Under the pieces are notes generated by a model. That model did not search any database and was not told the origin of the DNA. It saw only the letters and a program-made list of their open reading frames with translations. Positions 1-11,538 of a stretch of 57,241 nucleotides of DNA are shown here, piece after piece; within the stretch, counting starts at the first letter, position 1, and each line of letters begins with the position of its first letter. The translations under genes and the position numbers were made by a program. The stretch is from F1-60-MAGs149 sp032119475 (GTDB taxonomy: Bacteria > Actinomycetota > Thermoleophilia > Gaiellales > F1-60-MAGs149): positions 1 through 57,241 of the forward strand of contig JAUMCA010000095.1 in the NCBI GenBank assembly GCA_032119475.1, read 5' to 3'.

Positions 1-1
1 C

Positions 2-538
2 GCGTACGCCGACGGCGAGTCCGACGCGCGGGGAGCGGGATGGATCGGCTGGACGCTCGTCTCCGTCGTCGCGATCGTCGTCGCGGTCTACCTCCAGATC
101 GCGCTCGCGATCGACACGCGCATCCTCGGCGCGCTGCCCGACCTCGTGGTGATCGTCCTGGTCGGGTTGGCACTGCGCTTCGGGCCCGCCTGGGGCGCCG
201 GCGTCGGCTTCGTCGCCGGCATCGCGCTCGACATCTCCCTCCAGCTGCCCGTCGGCATCTCGGCGCTGGTGCTCACGCCGATCGGCTGGGGGGTTGGCGC
301 CTTCGCGACCACGCGTCGGCGCGTGTCGCTCGCGATGACGCTCCTCGTGCTCCTCGTCGCGGTCCTCGCGAAGGCGTTCGGCGACATCCTGCTCGCGGCG
401 TTCATCACCGGCGACCCGCTCATCTGGGGCGCGGCGCTGATCGGCGGCCTCGCCGGCGCGATGCTCACGCTGCTCGTCGGCATCCCGATCCTCGCGCTCC
501 TGCGCCGTCTGCTCGGCGAGCCGGAGGCGGCGCGGTGA
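2..538 (+). CDS. mreD: Rod shape-determining protein MreD (5' end missing)
   Basis: MreD is an inner-membrane partner of MreC and the cell-wall elongation complex. The frame is open from base 2, so the true start lies upstream of the window. The visible 178 residues form about five hydrophobic segments; the stretch ALPDLVVIVLVGLAL followed by a glycine-rich helix and LDISLQLPVG is typical of the family. The TGA stop overlaps the GTG start of the PBP2 gene (GTGA), so the two are probably translationally coupled in an mre-mrdA-rodA operon. The identification rests on the hydrophobic profile, the short motifs and this operon order. Confidence 0.85.
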   Translation, partial: AYADGESDARGAGWIGWTLVSVVAIVVAVYLQIALAIDTRILGALPDLVVIVLVGLALRFGPAWGAGVGFVAGIALDISLQLPVGISALVLTPIGWGVGAFATTRRRVSLAMTLLVLLVAVLAKAFGDILLAAFITGDPLIWGAALIGGLAGAMLTLLVGIPILALLRRLLGEPEAAR

Positions 539-2798
539 GCACGCCGGTCGACGATCGCACGCGGGATCTCGGACCGGAGCCGCCGCTCCTGCCGCCGCTG
601 CCGCCGCGTGGGGCCGAGCCGTTCGACCGCGGCCCGCTCGCGCGGCGCATGCGGATCCTCATCCTCATCGCGATCGCCGTGATGGCCGTGCTCGTCCTGC
701 GGCTCTGGACCCTCCAGGTGCTCGACGTGCAGACGTACCGCCAGCAGGCCGTCAACAACGGCCTGCGCAGCATCGACGTCCCCGCGCCGCGTGGGCAGAT
801 CCTCGACGCGCAGGGCAAGGTGCTGGTCGGCACCCGCCCGTCGAACGCCGTCGCGATCGATCCGGCGCGGTTCCCCGGTCTGCTCGCCGCGTGCGCCCGC
901 GGTGTGGCAGGACCCGAGGACGAGCGCCCGAGCGACGAGCGCGCACGCCGCATCGCGGAGGCGGTGGAGCGCGCGAACGCGCTGCCGGTGGCGCGCCAGC
1001 GCGCGCGCATCGCCCAGATCCGCCGGCAGATCGAGGGACGCGACGAGATCCGCGCCTGGCGCGGCTGCGCCGACGGCTACGACGAGATCGGCCGCCTGTC
1101 CGCGGTCATCGGCGTGCCGGTCGTCGAGATCGAGGACGGGCTCCACGAGGCCGCGCTGCGGGCACCCTTCGACTCCGTCATCGTCGCCCCCGACGTGGAC
1201 CGCTCCACGCTCTTCTTCCTGAAGGAGCGCGCCGCGTCGTTCCCCGGCGTGCGCATCATCGAGGGCACCGCGCGCGACTACCGCACGTTCCGCGCCACGG
1301 ACGGCAAGCGCTACGTGCTCGCGCCGCACCTCTGGGGCGAGCTGAGCGAGGTCTCGCCCAAGCAGCTGGAGGATGCCGTCACGTACCTCGGCGCCGAGCC
1401 GGGGGACCAGGTCGGCCAGCGCGGCGTCGAGCGCGCCTTCGACCGGTATCTGCGCGGCACCGACGGGTCGCTGGCGCGCCGCGTGAACGCGTTCGGCGAC
1501 CCGGTCGGCCGCGTCGTCCGCTCGCAGGCCGCGAAGCCGGGCGACAACGTGAAGCTGACGATCGACGCCGGCGTGCAGGCCGCCGCCGAGACGGCGCTGC
1601 GCGACGCCATCGCGTATGCCCGCGCGAACGACCATCCGNNNNNNNNNNGAAGGCCGACTCGGGCGCCATCATCGCGATGGATCCCCGCACCGGCGCGATC
1701 AAGGCGATCGCGTCGTTCCCGGCCTTCGACCCGGCGATCCTCGCCAGCGGCGAGGGGCAGGCCTACTGGAACCGCCTCGCCTCGCGGACCGGCGCGTCCC
1801 CGCTCCTCGACCGCGCCCTGACCGGCCTGTACCCGGCCGGTTCGACGTTCAAGCCGGTGACGGCCATCGCGGCCCATGCCGCCCGTCGCACCGAGGTCAA
1901 CGGCACGATCGACTGCCCGCCGGAGCTGACGATCGACGGGCAGACGTACCGCAACTTCGAGACGGAGATCTCCGCGCCGATGGACCTCGTCAAGGCGCTG
2001 TCGGTGTCCTGCAACACCTACTTCTACGAGCTCGGCGAGCGCCTCTACGACGCGACGCCCGCGAACGGGTCGTTCGAGCCCCAGCCGCTGTGGGCCCGCC
2101 GCCTCGGCTTCGGAGCCCCGACCGGCATCGACGTCGGTGGTGACGCACCCGGCTCGGTCCCCGACGCGGCCTACAAGCGCCGCCGATTCGGCGACGACCG
2201 CGTCCACAACCGCTGGACGTCCGGCGACTCGGTGCTCCAGGGCATCGGCCAGGGGGACCTCGAGGTGACGCCGCTCCAGATCGCGCGGCTCTACGCCCTG
2301 ATCGCGAACGGCGGCACGCTCGTGCAGCCGCACGTCGGCGCCGCCGTGGTCGGCCGCGACGGCACCGAACGCGAGCGACTCGAGCCGGACCCGGGCACGC
2401 GCGTGCAGCTGGATCCGTACGTGCTCGCCGCGATCCAGAAGGGCCTCGAAGGCGTCGTGTCCGACCCGGACGGCACGGCCTACGACGCCTTCGCGGGCTT
2501 CCCCATCGCCGTGGCGGGCAAGACCGGCACGGCTGAGAAGAAGGGCAAGCGCGACTTCGCCTGGTTCGCCGGCTACGCGCCCGCGAACGACCCGAAGCTC
2601 GTGGTCGTCTGCATCGTCGAGCAGGGCGGGTTCGGCGCCGACACCGCTGCGCCCGCCGTCCGCCAGGTGATGGCCAAGGCGCTCGGCGTGGAGGAGGCGA
2701 CGATCGCGCAGATCCAGCAGGCCGAGGAGGCCGGCGTGTACTTCGGTCCCGACCGCTCGACGGACCCGGCGGCCGAGATCGCGGAGGAGGCGGAATGA
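535..2798 (+). CDS. mrdA: Penicillin-binding protein 2 (class B transpeptidase), interrupted by a scaffold gap
   Basis: PBP2 is the peptidoglycan transpeptidase that works with RodA in side-wall synthesis, anchored in the membrane with its catalytic domain outside. A single membrane helix (ILILIAIAVMAVLVL) follows a proline-rich N-terminus, then a PBP dimer domain. After the gap come the active-site motifs STFK (in YPAGSTFKPV), SCN and KTGTAEKK in the right order. Ten Ns at 1639-1648 cut the gene: the frame before the gap and the frame after it differ, so the true gap length must be 2 modulo 3 if the gene is intact. GTG start at 535 overlaps the mreD stop; the stop overlaps the rodA ATG. Confidence 0.93.
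1639..1648. other. Scaffold gap of 10 Ns inside PBP2
   Basis: Ten consecutive Ns, a placeholder of arbitrary size. The protein reads DNVKLTIDAG...RANDHP before it and KADSGAIIAMDP after it, which are nearly adjacent segments in class B PBPs, so the missing sequence is probably short. The apparent frame change is an assembly effect, not a biological frameshift. Confidence 0.97.
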
Positions 2799-3985
2799 TC
2801 GACCGCTCCGTCCTGCGCCGCGTCGACTGGATCCTCGTGGCAGCCGTGCTGCTGCTCGTCGGGATCGGCGAGCGGGCCGTGCGCTCGGCAACCGTCGCCG
2901 ACACGATCGGCGACCCCGGCTTCTTCATCCGCCGCCATCTCGTCTACATCGCGCTGGGCCTCGGGATCGCCGTGGTCGCCGCACTGGTCGACCCGCGGGT
3001 CTACCGCCGCCTGTTCTGGATCATCTACGGCGCCACGATCGGGCTTCTGATCGTCGTGCTCGGCTTCGCCGCGGCCCGCGGCGCGCAGAGCTGGATCCCA
3101 CTGCCGTACTTCACGCTCCAGCCGTCCGAGCTCGGCAAGGTGACGATGGTCATCTGCCTGTCGATCATCGTGGCGGACTGCGTGCGCCGTGGCATCCACG
3201 GCCGCGCGATGGTCGTGCGCGCGGGGCTCCTGATGCTCCCGCCGTTCGTCCTGGTCTTCATCCAGCCCGACCTCGGCACCTCGATCGTGTACGCGGCGAT
3301 CACGCTGTCGATCCTCGTGGTGGCCGGGCTGCCCGGCCGGATCGTCGCGGCGATCCTCGGCGGAACCGTGCTGCTGGTCGTCCTCGTGCTGGCCGTGCTC
3401 CCGACGGTCGGGCTGCCGCTCCTGCGGCCGTACCAGGTCGACCGCATCACCGCGTTCCTCGATCCGGAGGGTGGCAGCCCGGCCGCCTACCAGGGCAACC
3501 AGGCGAAGATCGCGATCGGGTCCGGCGGACTGACCGGGCGCGGCGACGTGACGAGCCAGACGGCGGGCAGCTTCCTGCCCGAGCATCACACGGACTTCGT
3601 GTTCGCGATCGTCGCCGAGGATCGCGGATTCGTCGGTGCCGGCGTCGCCCTGCTGCTCTACCTGCTGGTCCTGTGGCGGATCGCCCGCATGGTCCCGCGC
3701 GCACGGACCCTCGAGGAGTCGTTCATGGCGGCGGGCGTATTCGGCTTCCTGCTCGCGCAGGTCACCGTCAACCTGGGGATGGTGCTCGGCATCGCCCCGG
3801 TCACGGGCCTGCCGCTGCCGTTCATGACGTACGGCGGATCGAACACGATCACCAACCTCGCGGCCATCGGCCTCGTGATCGCGGTCGGCATCCGCGCCGT
3901 CCGCGAGGACCCCGCCACGACGACCTGGCAGACGCGTGCGCGCCGTCGTGTGCCGCCCGTGCCCTCCGATCCGGAGCCCGTGTGA
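2795..3985 (+). CDS. rodA: SEDS-family peptidoglycan polymerase RodA
   Basis: RodA polymerises lipid II into glycan strands during elongation and pairs with PBP2. The 396-residue protein is almost entirely hydrophobic with about ten membrane helices. Family motifs visible are QSWIPLPYFTLQPSELGK, the extracellular FLPEHHTDFVFAIVAEDRGF (containing the catalytic-loop acidic residues) and the C-terminal PFMTYGGSNTITNLAAIG. The ATG overlaps the PBP2 stop (ATGA). It ends 35 bp before the radical SAM gene, which has its own -10-like box, so this probably closes the mre operon. Confidence 0.95.
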   Translation: MIDRSVLRRVDWILVAAVLLLVGIGERAVRSATVADTIGDPGFFIRRHLVYIALGLGIAVVAALVDPRVYRRLFWIIYGATIGLLIVVLGFAAARGAQSWIPLPYFTLQPSELGKVTMVICLSIIVADCVRRGIHGRAMVVRAGLLMLPPFVLVFIQPDLGTSIVYAAITLSILVVAGLPGRIVAAILGGTVLLVVLVLAVLPTVGLPLLRPYQVDRITAFLDPEGGSPAAYQGNQAKIAIGSGGLTGRGDVTSQTAGSFLPEHHTDFVFAIVAEDRGFVGAGVALLLYLLVLWRIARMVPRARTLEESFMAAGVFGFLLAQVTVNLGMVLGIAPVTGLPLPFMTYGGSNTITNLAAIGLVIAVGIRAVREDPATTTWQTRARRRVPPVPSDPEPV

Positions 3986-4008
3986 CGGGTCGGACGCCCC
4001 GGCACCGC

Positions 4009-4014
4009 TAGAAT
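4009..4014 (+). promoter_or_regulatory. -10 box TAGAAT of a probable leaderless promoter
   Basis: TAGAAT ends 6 nt before the GTG at 4021, so transcription would begin at or next to the start codon. No Shine-Dalgarno sequence precedes this GTG. The same geometry recurs at many starts in the window. Confidence 0.55.
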
Positions 4015-4020
4015 CCGACC

Positions 4021-5790
4021 GTGGAGCAGTCCGTCCTCCAAGCGCGCATCGAGGACCTCCTCACCCACGTCGAGAAGCCGTCCCGCTACATCGGCGGGGA
4101 GGTCAACGAGACGGTGAAGCCGGAGGCCGGGGTGCGCGTCGCGCTGGCCTACCCCGACGCCTACGAAGTCGGCATCTCCAACCAGGCGCTGCAGATCCTC
4201 TACGGGCTCATCAACGACCGCACCGAGGCGGCGGCGGAGCGCGTCTACTGCCCGTGGCCGGACATGGCCGACGCCATGCGGCGCGAGGGCGTGCCGCTGT
4301 TCACGCTCGAGACCTGGCGACCCGTGCGGGACTGCGACCTGCTCGGCATCACGCTCCAGGCGGAGCTGACCTACTCGAACGTGCTCGAGCTGATCGACCT
4401 CGCCGGTATCCCGGTGCGCGCGTCCGAGCGCACGGACGACGATCCGATCGTCCTGGCGGGCGGTCCCAGCGCCTCGAACCCGATGCCGCTCGCGCACTTC
4501 GTCGATGCCTTCTTCATGGGGGAGGCCGAGGAGGGGCTGGAGCGGATCGTCGAGATCCTCGCGCAGACGGGTGATCGGCAGGAGCGGCTCGACCGCCTCG
4601 CCGAGTTGCCGTTCCTCTACCTCCCGGCGCGCGGTCCGGAGCCGGTGGAGCGCGCGATCTTCACCGAGTTCTCGATCGACACCGCGCCGACGCGGCCGGT
4701 CGTCCCGTACGCGAGCGCGATCTTCTCGCGGGCATCCGTCGAGGTGATGCGGGGCTGCACGCGCGGCTGCCGCTTCTGCCACGCGGGAACGTGGTATCGG
4801 CCGGTGCGCGAGCGCAAAGTCGAGGAGGTCGTCACGGCCGGCCTCGAGCAGCTCGGTTGCACGGGCTACGACGAGCTGTCCCTGACGTCGCTGGCCACGA
4901 GCGACTACTCCGGTGTCCAGCGCGCGATCCGCGAGATCAAGGCGGTCAAGCCGGACCTCCACCTGTCGCTGCCGTCGAACCGCGTGGACACGGGGCCGGT
5001 TGCGCTGGCGGCGGCCGCGAACTCGCGTCAGCGCTCCATCACGCTGGCACCCGAGGCGGCGACCCAGCGGATGCGGGACATCATCTGCAAGACCATCACC
5101 GACGAGATGATCGAGCAGGCCATCGACGCGGCGTTCGGCGCCGGGTACACGAGCCTCAAGATGTACTTCATGATCGGCCTGCCCCTCGAGACCTTCGCGG
5201 AGGTCCAGGGCATCGTCGACCTCGGCTTCCGGGCCCGCGAGATCGGGCGTCGCCACTTCGGCGAGAGCGGGCGCTTCACGGTCCACGTGAGCGCGTCGAA
5301 CTTCGTGCCCAAGCCGCACACGCCGTTCCAGTGGGACGGCATGGCACCGCCCGATCAGCTGCGGGTCAAGCAGGACTACCTGCGCCGCGCGCTCAAGGGC
5401 CGCCAGATCAAGCTGTCCCTCCACGACGTCCGCACGAGCATGCTCGAGGGAGCGCTCGGGCGTGGAGATGCGATCACCGGGGACGTGCTCGAGGCCGCGT
5501 GGCGCGCGGGAGCGCGCTTCGACGCCTGGACGGAGCACCACCGCGAGGACGTCTGGCGCGCCGCCTTCGGCGCCGCCGGCCGCGACCTCGAGGTGGAGGC
5601 GACGCGCGAGCGCGATCCCCTCGACCCGCTGCCGTGGGATCACGTGCGCAGCGGTGTGACCAAGGAGTTCCTGCTGGACGAGTGGTGGCAGAGTCGCGCC
5701 GAGCGGCCGACCGGGGATTGCCGATGGGAGGGCTGCAGCGACTGCGGCGCCTGCGTCGGTCCCGTGCGGAACCGCCTGGTGGAGGCCTGA
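4021..5790 (+). CDS. TIGR03960-type radical SAM protein with B12-binding-like N-domain
   Basis: This 589-residue protein belongs to the uncharacterised radical SAM family TIGR03960. The N-terminal third resembles a cobalamin-binding-like domain (VALAYPDAYEVGISNQALQ); the 4Fe-4S-binding triad is C246, C250 and C253 in RGCTRGCRFCHAG. The C-terminus is cysteine-rich (CRWEGCSDCGAC). The family is usually paired with or fused to a DUF2344 protein, and here that partner starts 25 bp downstream. Its substrate is unknown; the constant linkage to RNase E/G and L21/L27 suggests RNA or ribosome modification, which is inference. GTG start chosen because of the leaderless promoter geometry. Confidence 0.88.
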   Translation: MEQSVLQARIEDLLTHVEKPSRYIGGEVNETVKPEAGVRVALAYPDAYEVGISNQALQILYGLINDRTEAAAERVYCPWPDMADAMRREGVPLFTLETWRPVRDCDLLGITLQAELTYSNVLELIDLAGIPVRASERTDDDPIVLAGGPSASNPMPLAHFVDAFFMGEAEEGLERIVEILAQTGDRQERLDRLAELPFLYLPARGPEPVERAIFTEFSIDTAPTRPVVPYASAIFSRASVEVMRGCTRGCRFCHAGTWYRPVRERKVEEVVTAGLEQLGCTGYDELSLTSLATSDYSGVQRAIREIKAVKPDLHLSLPSNRVDTGPVALAAAANSRQRSITLAPEAATQRMRDIICKTITDEMIEQAIDAAFGAGYTSLKMYFMIGLPLETFAEVQGIVDLGFRAREIGRRHFGESGRFTVHVSASNFVPKPHTPFQWDGMAPPDQLRVKQDYLRRALKGRQIKLSLHDVRTSMLEGALGRGDAITGDVLEAAWRAGARFDAWTEHHREDVWRAAFGAAGRDLEVEATRERDPLDPLPWDHVRSGVTKEFLLDEWWQSRAERPTGDCRWEGCSDCGACVGPVRNRLVEA

Positions 5791-5815
5791 TGCCGCACGT
5801 CCAGCAGCGCATGCC

Positions 5816-6462
5816 GTGAGGATCGAGCTCCGACTCGCCATCCGCGATCGCGCGCGCTACCTCAGCCATCTGGAGATGGTGGACCTGCTCCTGGCCGCGT
5901 TGCGGCGGGCCGGGTACGAGGTGGCGCTCTCGAACGGCATGCGGCCGAAGCCCGTCATCAGCCTCGCGCTCGCGCGCGGCGTCGGCGTGGCCTCGGAGGA
6001 TGAGCGCTGCACGGTGGAGCTGATCGGCGACGACCACGACCCGGCGGCCCTCGTCGAGCGGCTCTCCGCCACGTGCCCCCGCGGGGTCGTCCCGCTGGAG
6101 GCCCACCCGGCGGGGCCGAAGACGATCGTCACCGGCGCCACCTACCGCATCGCCTTCGATGCCGGCGAGGACGACCTCGCCGCCGCCCTGGCCGCGTACC
6201 GCGCGGCCACGGAACTCGCTGTCCCGCGTCGCAGCCCCAAGCAGCGACGCGACATCGATGTCCGCCGCTTCGCCCCTGAGCCCGAGCTCACGGACGGCGC
6301 GGTGATCGTCGACATCGCCATCCTCGAGGATGGCTCCGCCAAGCCCGAGGAGGTCGCCCGCGCGCTGCAGAGCTGCGCGGACCGCGATCTCCGCGTGGCC
6401 GGCATCACCCGACTAGCGGTCCACACCGCGCCGAGGGCGCGCGTGGGGGCCACGGAGACCAC

Positions 6463-6466
<4 letters not shown>
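5816..6466 (+). CDS. DUF2344 / TIGR03936 radical SAM-linked protein
   Basis: A 216-residue protein of unknown function that accompanies TIGR03960 radical SAM enzymes. The start MRIELRLAIRDRARYLSHLEM and the motif ALSNGMRPKPVISLALA are typical of the family. No cofactor motif is visible, so it may provide substrate binding for the upstream enzyme. The GTG at 5816 is used because the preceding ATG at 5811 reads straight into a stop. Its TGA overlaps the ATG of the RNase gene (ATGA), so the three genes probably form one translationally coupled unit. Confidence 0.85.
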
Positions 6467-8907
<2,441 letters not shown>

Positions 8908-8913
8908 CCCCCG

Positions 8914-8942
8914 GGGATGCGGAGCATCGCGCTCCGCATCCC
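8914..8942 (+). terminator. 12-bp hairpin between the RNase E/G gene and rplU
   Basis: GGGATGCGGAGC (8914-8925) pairs perfectly with 8931-8942 around a 5-nt loop. It starts 6 nt after the RNase gene's stop. No T-run follows, so it may be an intrinsic terminator of GC-rich type, an attenuator, or a processing stem in the L21 leader. Confidence 0.5.
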
Positions 8943-8993
8943 TGCTACCTTCCCGTGGTCGCCGGTGGTGACCTTTGACCTGAAGGCCTGACG

Positions 8994-9335
8994 ATGTTCG
9001 CCGTTATCGCACTCGGAGGAAAGCAGTACCGCGTCACCAAGGGTGAGCGCCTCGTCGTCGATCGCCTCGCGGTCGAGGAGGGGAAGACGCTGACGCCCGA
9101 CGTCGTGCTGGCCTCCGACGGCAAGAAGACCCTCGCCACCGCGGCGGAGGTCAAGCCGGTCAAGGTCACGGCGCGGGTCAAGGAGCACAAGCTCGGCCCG
9201 AAGATCCACATCCGCACGTATCGCCCCAAGAAGAGCAGCTCCCGCCGCATGGGCTACCGCTCCCGGCAGTCCGTGATCGAGATCGAGTCGATCGCGTTCA
9301 GCGGCGCCAAGAAGGAGGCCGGAGATGGCGCATAA
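8994..9335 (+). CDS. rplU: 50S ribosomal protein L21
   Basis: L21 is a large-subunit protein binding 23S rRNA. The 113 residues start MFAVIALGGKQYRVTKGE, contain the basic PKIHIRTYRPKKSSSRRMGYR block and end with the expected short tail, matching the usual length of about 100. It is followed by L27 with an 11-bp overlap, the standard bacterial order. The 86-bp leader carries a strong hairpin that could regulate the operon. Confidence 0.98.
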   Translation: MFAVIALGGKQYRVTKGERLVVDRLAVEEGKTLTPDVVLASDGKKTLATAAEVKPVKVTARVKEHKLGPKIHIRTYRPKKSSSRRMGYRSRQSVIEIESIAFSGAKKEAGDGA

Positions 9336-9582
9336 GAAGGGCCTCGGCTCCTCGAAGAACGGCCGCGACTCCCAGTCCAAGCGGCTCGGCGTGAAGGTCT
9401 TCGCCGGTCAGGACATCCGTGCGGGCGGCATCATCGTCCGCCAGCGCGGCACGCGGTTCAATCCGGGTGCCGGCACCGGCATCGGCGTCGACCACACGAT
9501 CTTCGCGACGGTCGACGGCACGGTCGAGTTCGGCCAGCGCCGCGGCAAGCGGATCATCTCGGTCGTCGCGGCCGAGGGCTAG
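9325..9582 (+). CDS. rpmA: 50S ribosomal protein L27
   Basis: L27 sits near the peptidyl-transferase centre; its N-terminus contacts tRNA. The 85 residues begin MAHKKGLGSSKNGRDSQSKR and contain GGIIVRQRGTRFNPG, both diagnostic. There is no N-terminal extension of the Firmicutes type that needs Prp cleavage. The gene overlaps the end of rplU by 11 bp; a GGAG lies just ahead of the ATG within rplU. Confidence 0.98.
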   Translation: MAHKKGLGSSKNGRDSQSKRLGVKVFAGQDIRAGGIIVRQRGTRFNPGAGTGIGVDHTIFATVDGTVEFGQRRGKRIISVVAAEG

Positions 9583-9598
9583 CCCGGGCGGGTAGCCC

Positions 9599-10921
9599 GT
9601 GTTCTCCGACCGGGCCACCATCTACGCGGCTGCGGGGCGCGGCGGCGATGGCGCCGTGGCGTTCCGGCGCGAGAAGTTCGTCCCGCGCGGCGGCCCGTCG
9701 GGCGGCGACGGCGGGGAGGGCGGGAGCATCGTGCTCGTCGCGGATCCCTCGCTGCGCGACCTCTCCTGGGTGCGCAACCACCCGCACCTGCGCGCCGCCG
9801 ACGGCCACCACGGCGAGGGCTCGAACCGCACGGGTGCGATGGGGTCGGACACCGTCGTGCCGGTCCCGGTGGGCACGCAGGTGCTCGACGAGGACGACGT
9901 CCTCCTGGTCGACCTGGCTGCGCCCGGCGCGCGTGCGACGATCGCCTACGGCGGGCGGGGCGGCGGCGGCAACCGCCGCTTCCGGACGGCCACGCGGCAG
10001 GCGCCCCGCATCGCCGAACTCGGTGGCCTCGGCGACGACCTGACGCTGCACCTGCACCTCAAGCTGCTCGCCGACGCGGCCCTGCTGGGCTTCCCCAACA
10101 TCGGCAAGTCCTCGCTCCTGCGCCGCATCTCGAACGCGAAGCCGAAGGTCGCGGACTACCCGTTCACGACGATCGAACCGGTCCTGGGCGTGGTCGACCT
10201 CGCCGCCGACCGCCAGATCACCGTGATGGACGTCCCCGGGCTGCTCGAGGGCGCCGCGGAGGGGCACGGACTCGGGCTCGACTTCCTCGCCCACCTCGAG
10301 CGCGCGCGCCTTCTGCTCCACGTCGTGGACGCGGGTGAGGACGCCGACGACCGCATTGCCGGCTTCCGCGCGATCCACCGTGAGCTCGCGGCCTACGACG
10401 AGGCGCTCGCGACCCGGCCGCGCGTGGTCGTCCTCAACCGCATCGACCTCTCCGCGGATCCGCGTGACGCCCTCGTCGCCGCCGTCGTCCGTGGTCTGGA
10501 GGGCATCGCCGGGGATCCAGCCATGCGGGACGTCCTGCGCGACGAGGAGACCGGCACGCCGATCGTGGTGCCCGTCTCCTGCGCGACCGGCGAGGGGGTC
10601 CCGGAGCTCGTCGCCACGCTGGCCCGCGTCGTGCCCGACGCGGACGTCCTGCCCGAGGCGGAGCCGGAGCTGCCCCAGTACCGCGTCTACCGCCCGGGGC
10701 GCGGCGCGTCGGGCGTGCGCGTGCTTCGTGACGAGACGGGCGTGCGGCTCGTCGGCACCACGATCGAGGACGAGCTCGCGCGCCTCGACGAGACCAGCGC
10801 CGCCCGGCGTCTGGCCGAGTACGTCGAGGACCGCCGCCTGCTGCCCCTCCTGGTCCGCGCCGGCGCCAAGAAGGGCATCATCGTGAAGATCGGCGAGCAG
10901 GAGATCGAGTTCCGTGCCTGA
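9599..10921 (+). CDS. obgE: Obg/CgtA GTPase
   Basis: ObgE is a GTPase acting in 50S maturation and stress signalling. The 440-residue protein has the glycine-rich Obg fold (FVPRGGPSGGDGGEGGS), a G domain with P-loop GFPNIGKSS from residue 164, G3 DVPGLLEGAAEG, and a C-terminal OCT domain. Two departures are visible: the P-loop has Ile where Ala is usual, and the G4 motif is N280-R-I-D283 instead of NKxD. The GTG at 9599 gives the expected MFSDRATIYAAAGRGGDG start, 16 bp after rpmA. It overlaps nadD by 8 bp. Confidence 0.95.
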   Translation: MFSDRATIYAAAGRGGDGAVAFRREKFVPRGGPSGGDGGEGGSIVLVADPSLRDLSWVRNHPHLRAADGHHGEGSNRTGAMGSDTVVPVPVGTQVLDEDDVLLVDLAAPGARATIAYGGRGGGGNRRFRTATRQAPRIAELGGLGDDLTLHLHLKLLADAALLGFPNIGKSSLLRRISNAKPKVADYPFTTIEPVLGVVDLAADRQITVMDVPGLLEGAAEGHGLGLDFLAHLERARLLLHVVDAGEDADDRIAGFRAIHRELAAYDEALATRPRVVVLNRIDLSADPRDALVAAVVRGLEGIAGDPAMRDVLRDEETGTPIVVPVSCATGEGVPELVATLARVVPDADVLPEAEPELPQYRVYRPGRGASGVRVLRDETGVRLVGTTIEDELARLDETSAARRLAEYVEDRRLLPLLVRAGAKKGIIVKIGEQEIEFRA

Positions 10922-11471
10922 GCGCCTCGGCGTCCTCGGTTCGCTCTGCAATCCGCCGCACGTCGGCCACGCGGCGCTCGCCCGGACCGCGGCGGCCCAA
11001 CTGGCCCTCGACCGCGTGCTGCTGATCCCCACGGGGGCGCCGCCGCATCGGGACGCGCCCGCGGTGCCGGCCGCCATCCGCCTCCGCATGGCGCAGGCGG
11101 CCGCGGAGGCCGAGCCCGTGCTGGAGGCCTCGGCGATCGAGGTGGACCGCCCGGGACCGTCGTACATGGCCGACACGCTCGACCTGCTCGCCGCGCCCGG
11201 TCGCCAGCTCGTGCTCCTGCTCGGGAGCGACCAGTTCGCCGCCCTCGACGGCTGGCACGACCCGAACCGCGTGCGGGCGTCGGCGACCATCGCCGTGGCC
11301 CCTCGCGACGGGATCGCTCCCGGCGTCGCGGCGGACGTGATCATCGCGATGCCGCGCGTCGACGCGTCCAGCTCGGCGGTGCGCGATCGCGTGGCGCAGG
11401 GCCTTCCGATCGCGGACCTCGTCGTCCCGGGCGTCGAGCGGATCATCCGGGACGAGGGCCTGTACCGATGA
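10914..11471 (+). CDS. nadD: Nicotinate-nucleotide adenylyltransferase
   Basis: NadD joins nicotinate mononucleotide and ATP to make deamido-NAD. The 185-residue protein has the nucleotidyltransferase signature as GSLCNPPHVGH, with the catalytic HxGH intact but the usual GGTFxP region altered, and the C-terminal SSSAVRDRV corresponding to ISSTxIR. GTG start inside the end of obgE (8-bp overlap). The order Obg-NadD-RsfS is widely conserved, which supports the call. Confidence 0.9.
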   Translation: MPERLGVLGSLCNPPHVGHAALARTAAAQLALDRVLLIPTGAPPHRDAPAVPAAIRLRMAQAAAEAEPVLEASAIEVDRPGPSYMADTLDLLAAPGRQLVLLLGSDQFAALDGWHDPNRVRASATIAVAPRDGIAPGVAADVIIAMPRVDASSSAVRDRVAQGLPIADLVVPGVERIIRDEGLYR

Positions 11472-11496
11472 GCCGCCGCGCGTCGGGTTCCCGTGG

Positions 11497-11502
11497 TACG
11501 TT
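11497..11502 (+). promoter_or_regulatory. -10 box TACGTT ahead of a leaderless mini-ORF and rsfS
   Basis: TACGTT ends 6 nt before a GTG at 11509, the same spacing as at other leaderless starts here. That GTG opens a 9-codon ORF (11509-11538) whose TGA overlaps the CTG at 11535 proposed as the rsfS start. Confidence 0.5.
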
Positions 11503-11508
11503 CCGTCC

Positions 11509-11538
11509 GTGATCCGGACCGGAGGCCGACCCCGCTGA
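11509..11538 (+). CDS. Possible leaderless 9-codon upstream ORF coupled to rsfS
   Basis: GTG at 11509, placed 6 nt after the TACGTT box, reads nine sense codons (VIRTGGRPR) to a TGA at 11536-11538. The stop overlaps the CTG at 11535 in a CTGA arrangement, resembling the 4-bp coupling seen between genes in this window. It contains the GGAGG (11521-11525) that would serve rsfS. Its translation is inference from geometry only. Confidence 0.3.
   Translation: MIRTGGRPR

Noticed and set aside
535..2798. Apparent frameshift in PBP2
   Set aside because: The frame change coincides exactly with the 10-N gap, whose length is arbitrary; all motifs are intact on both sides.
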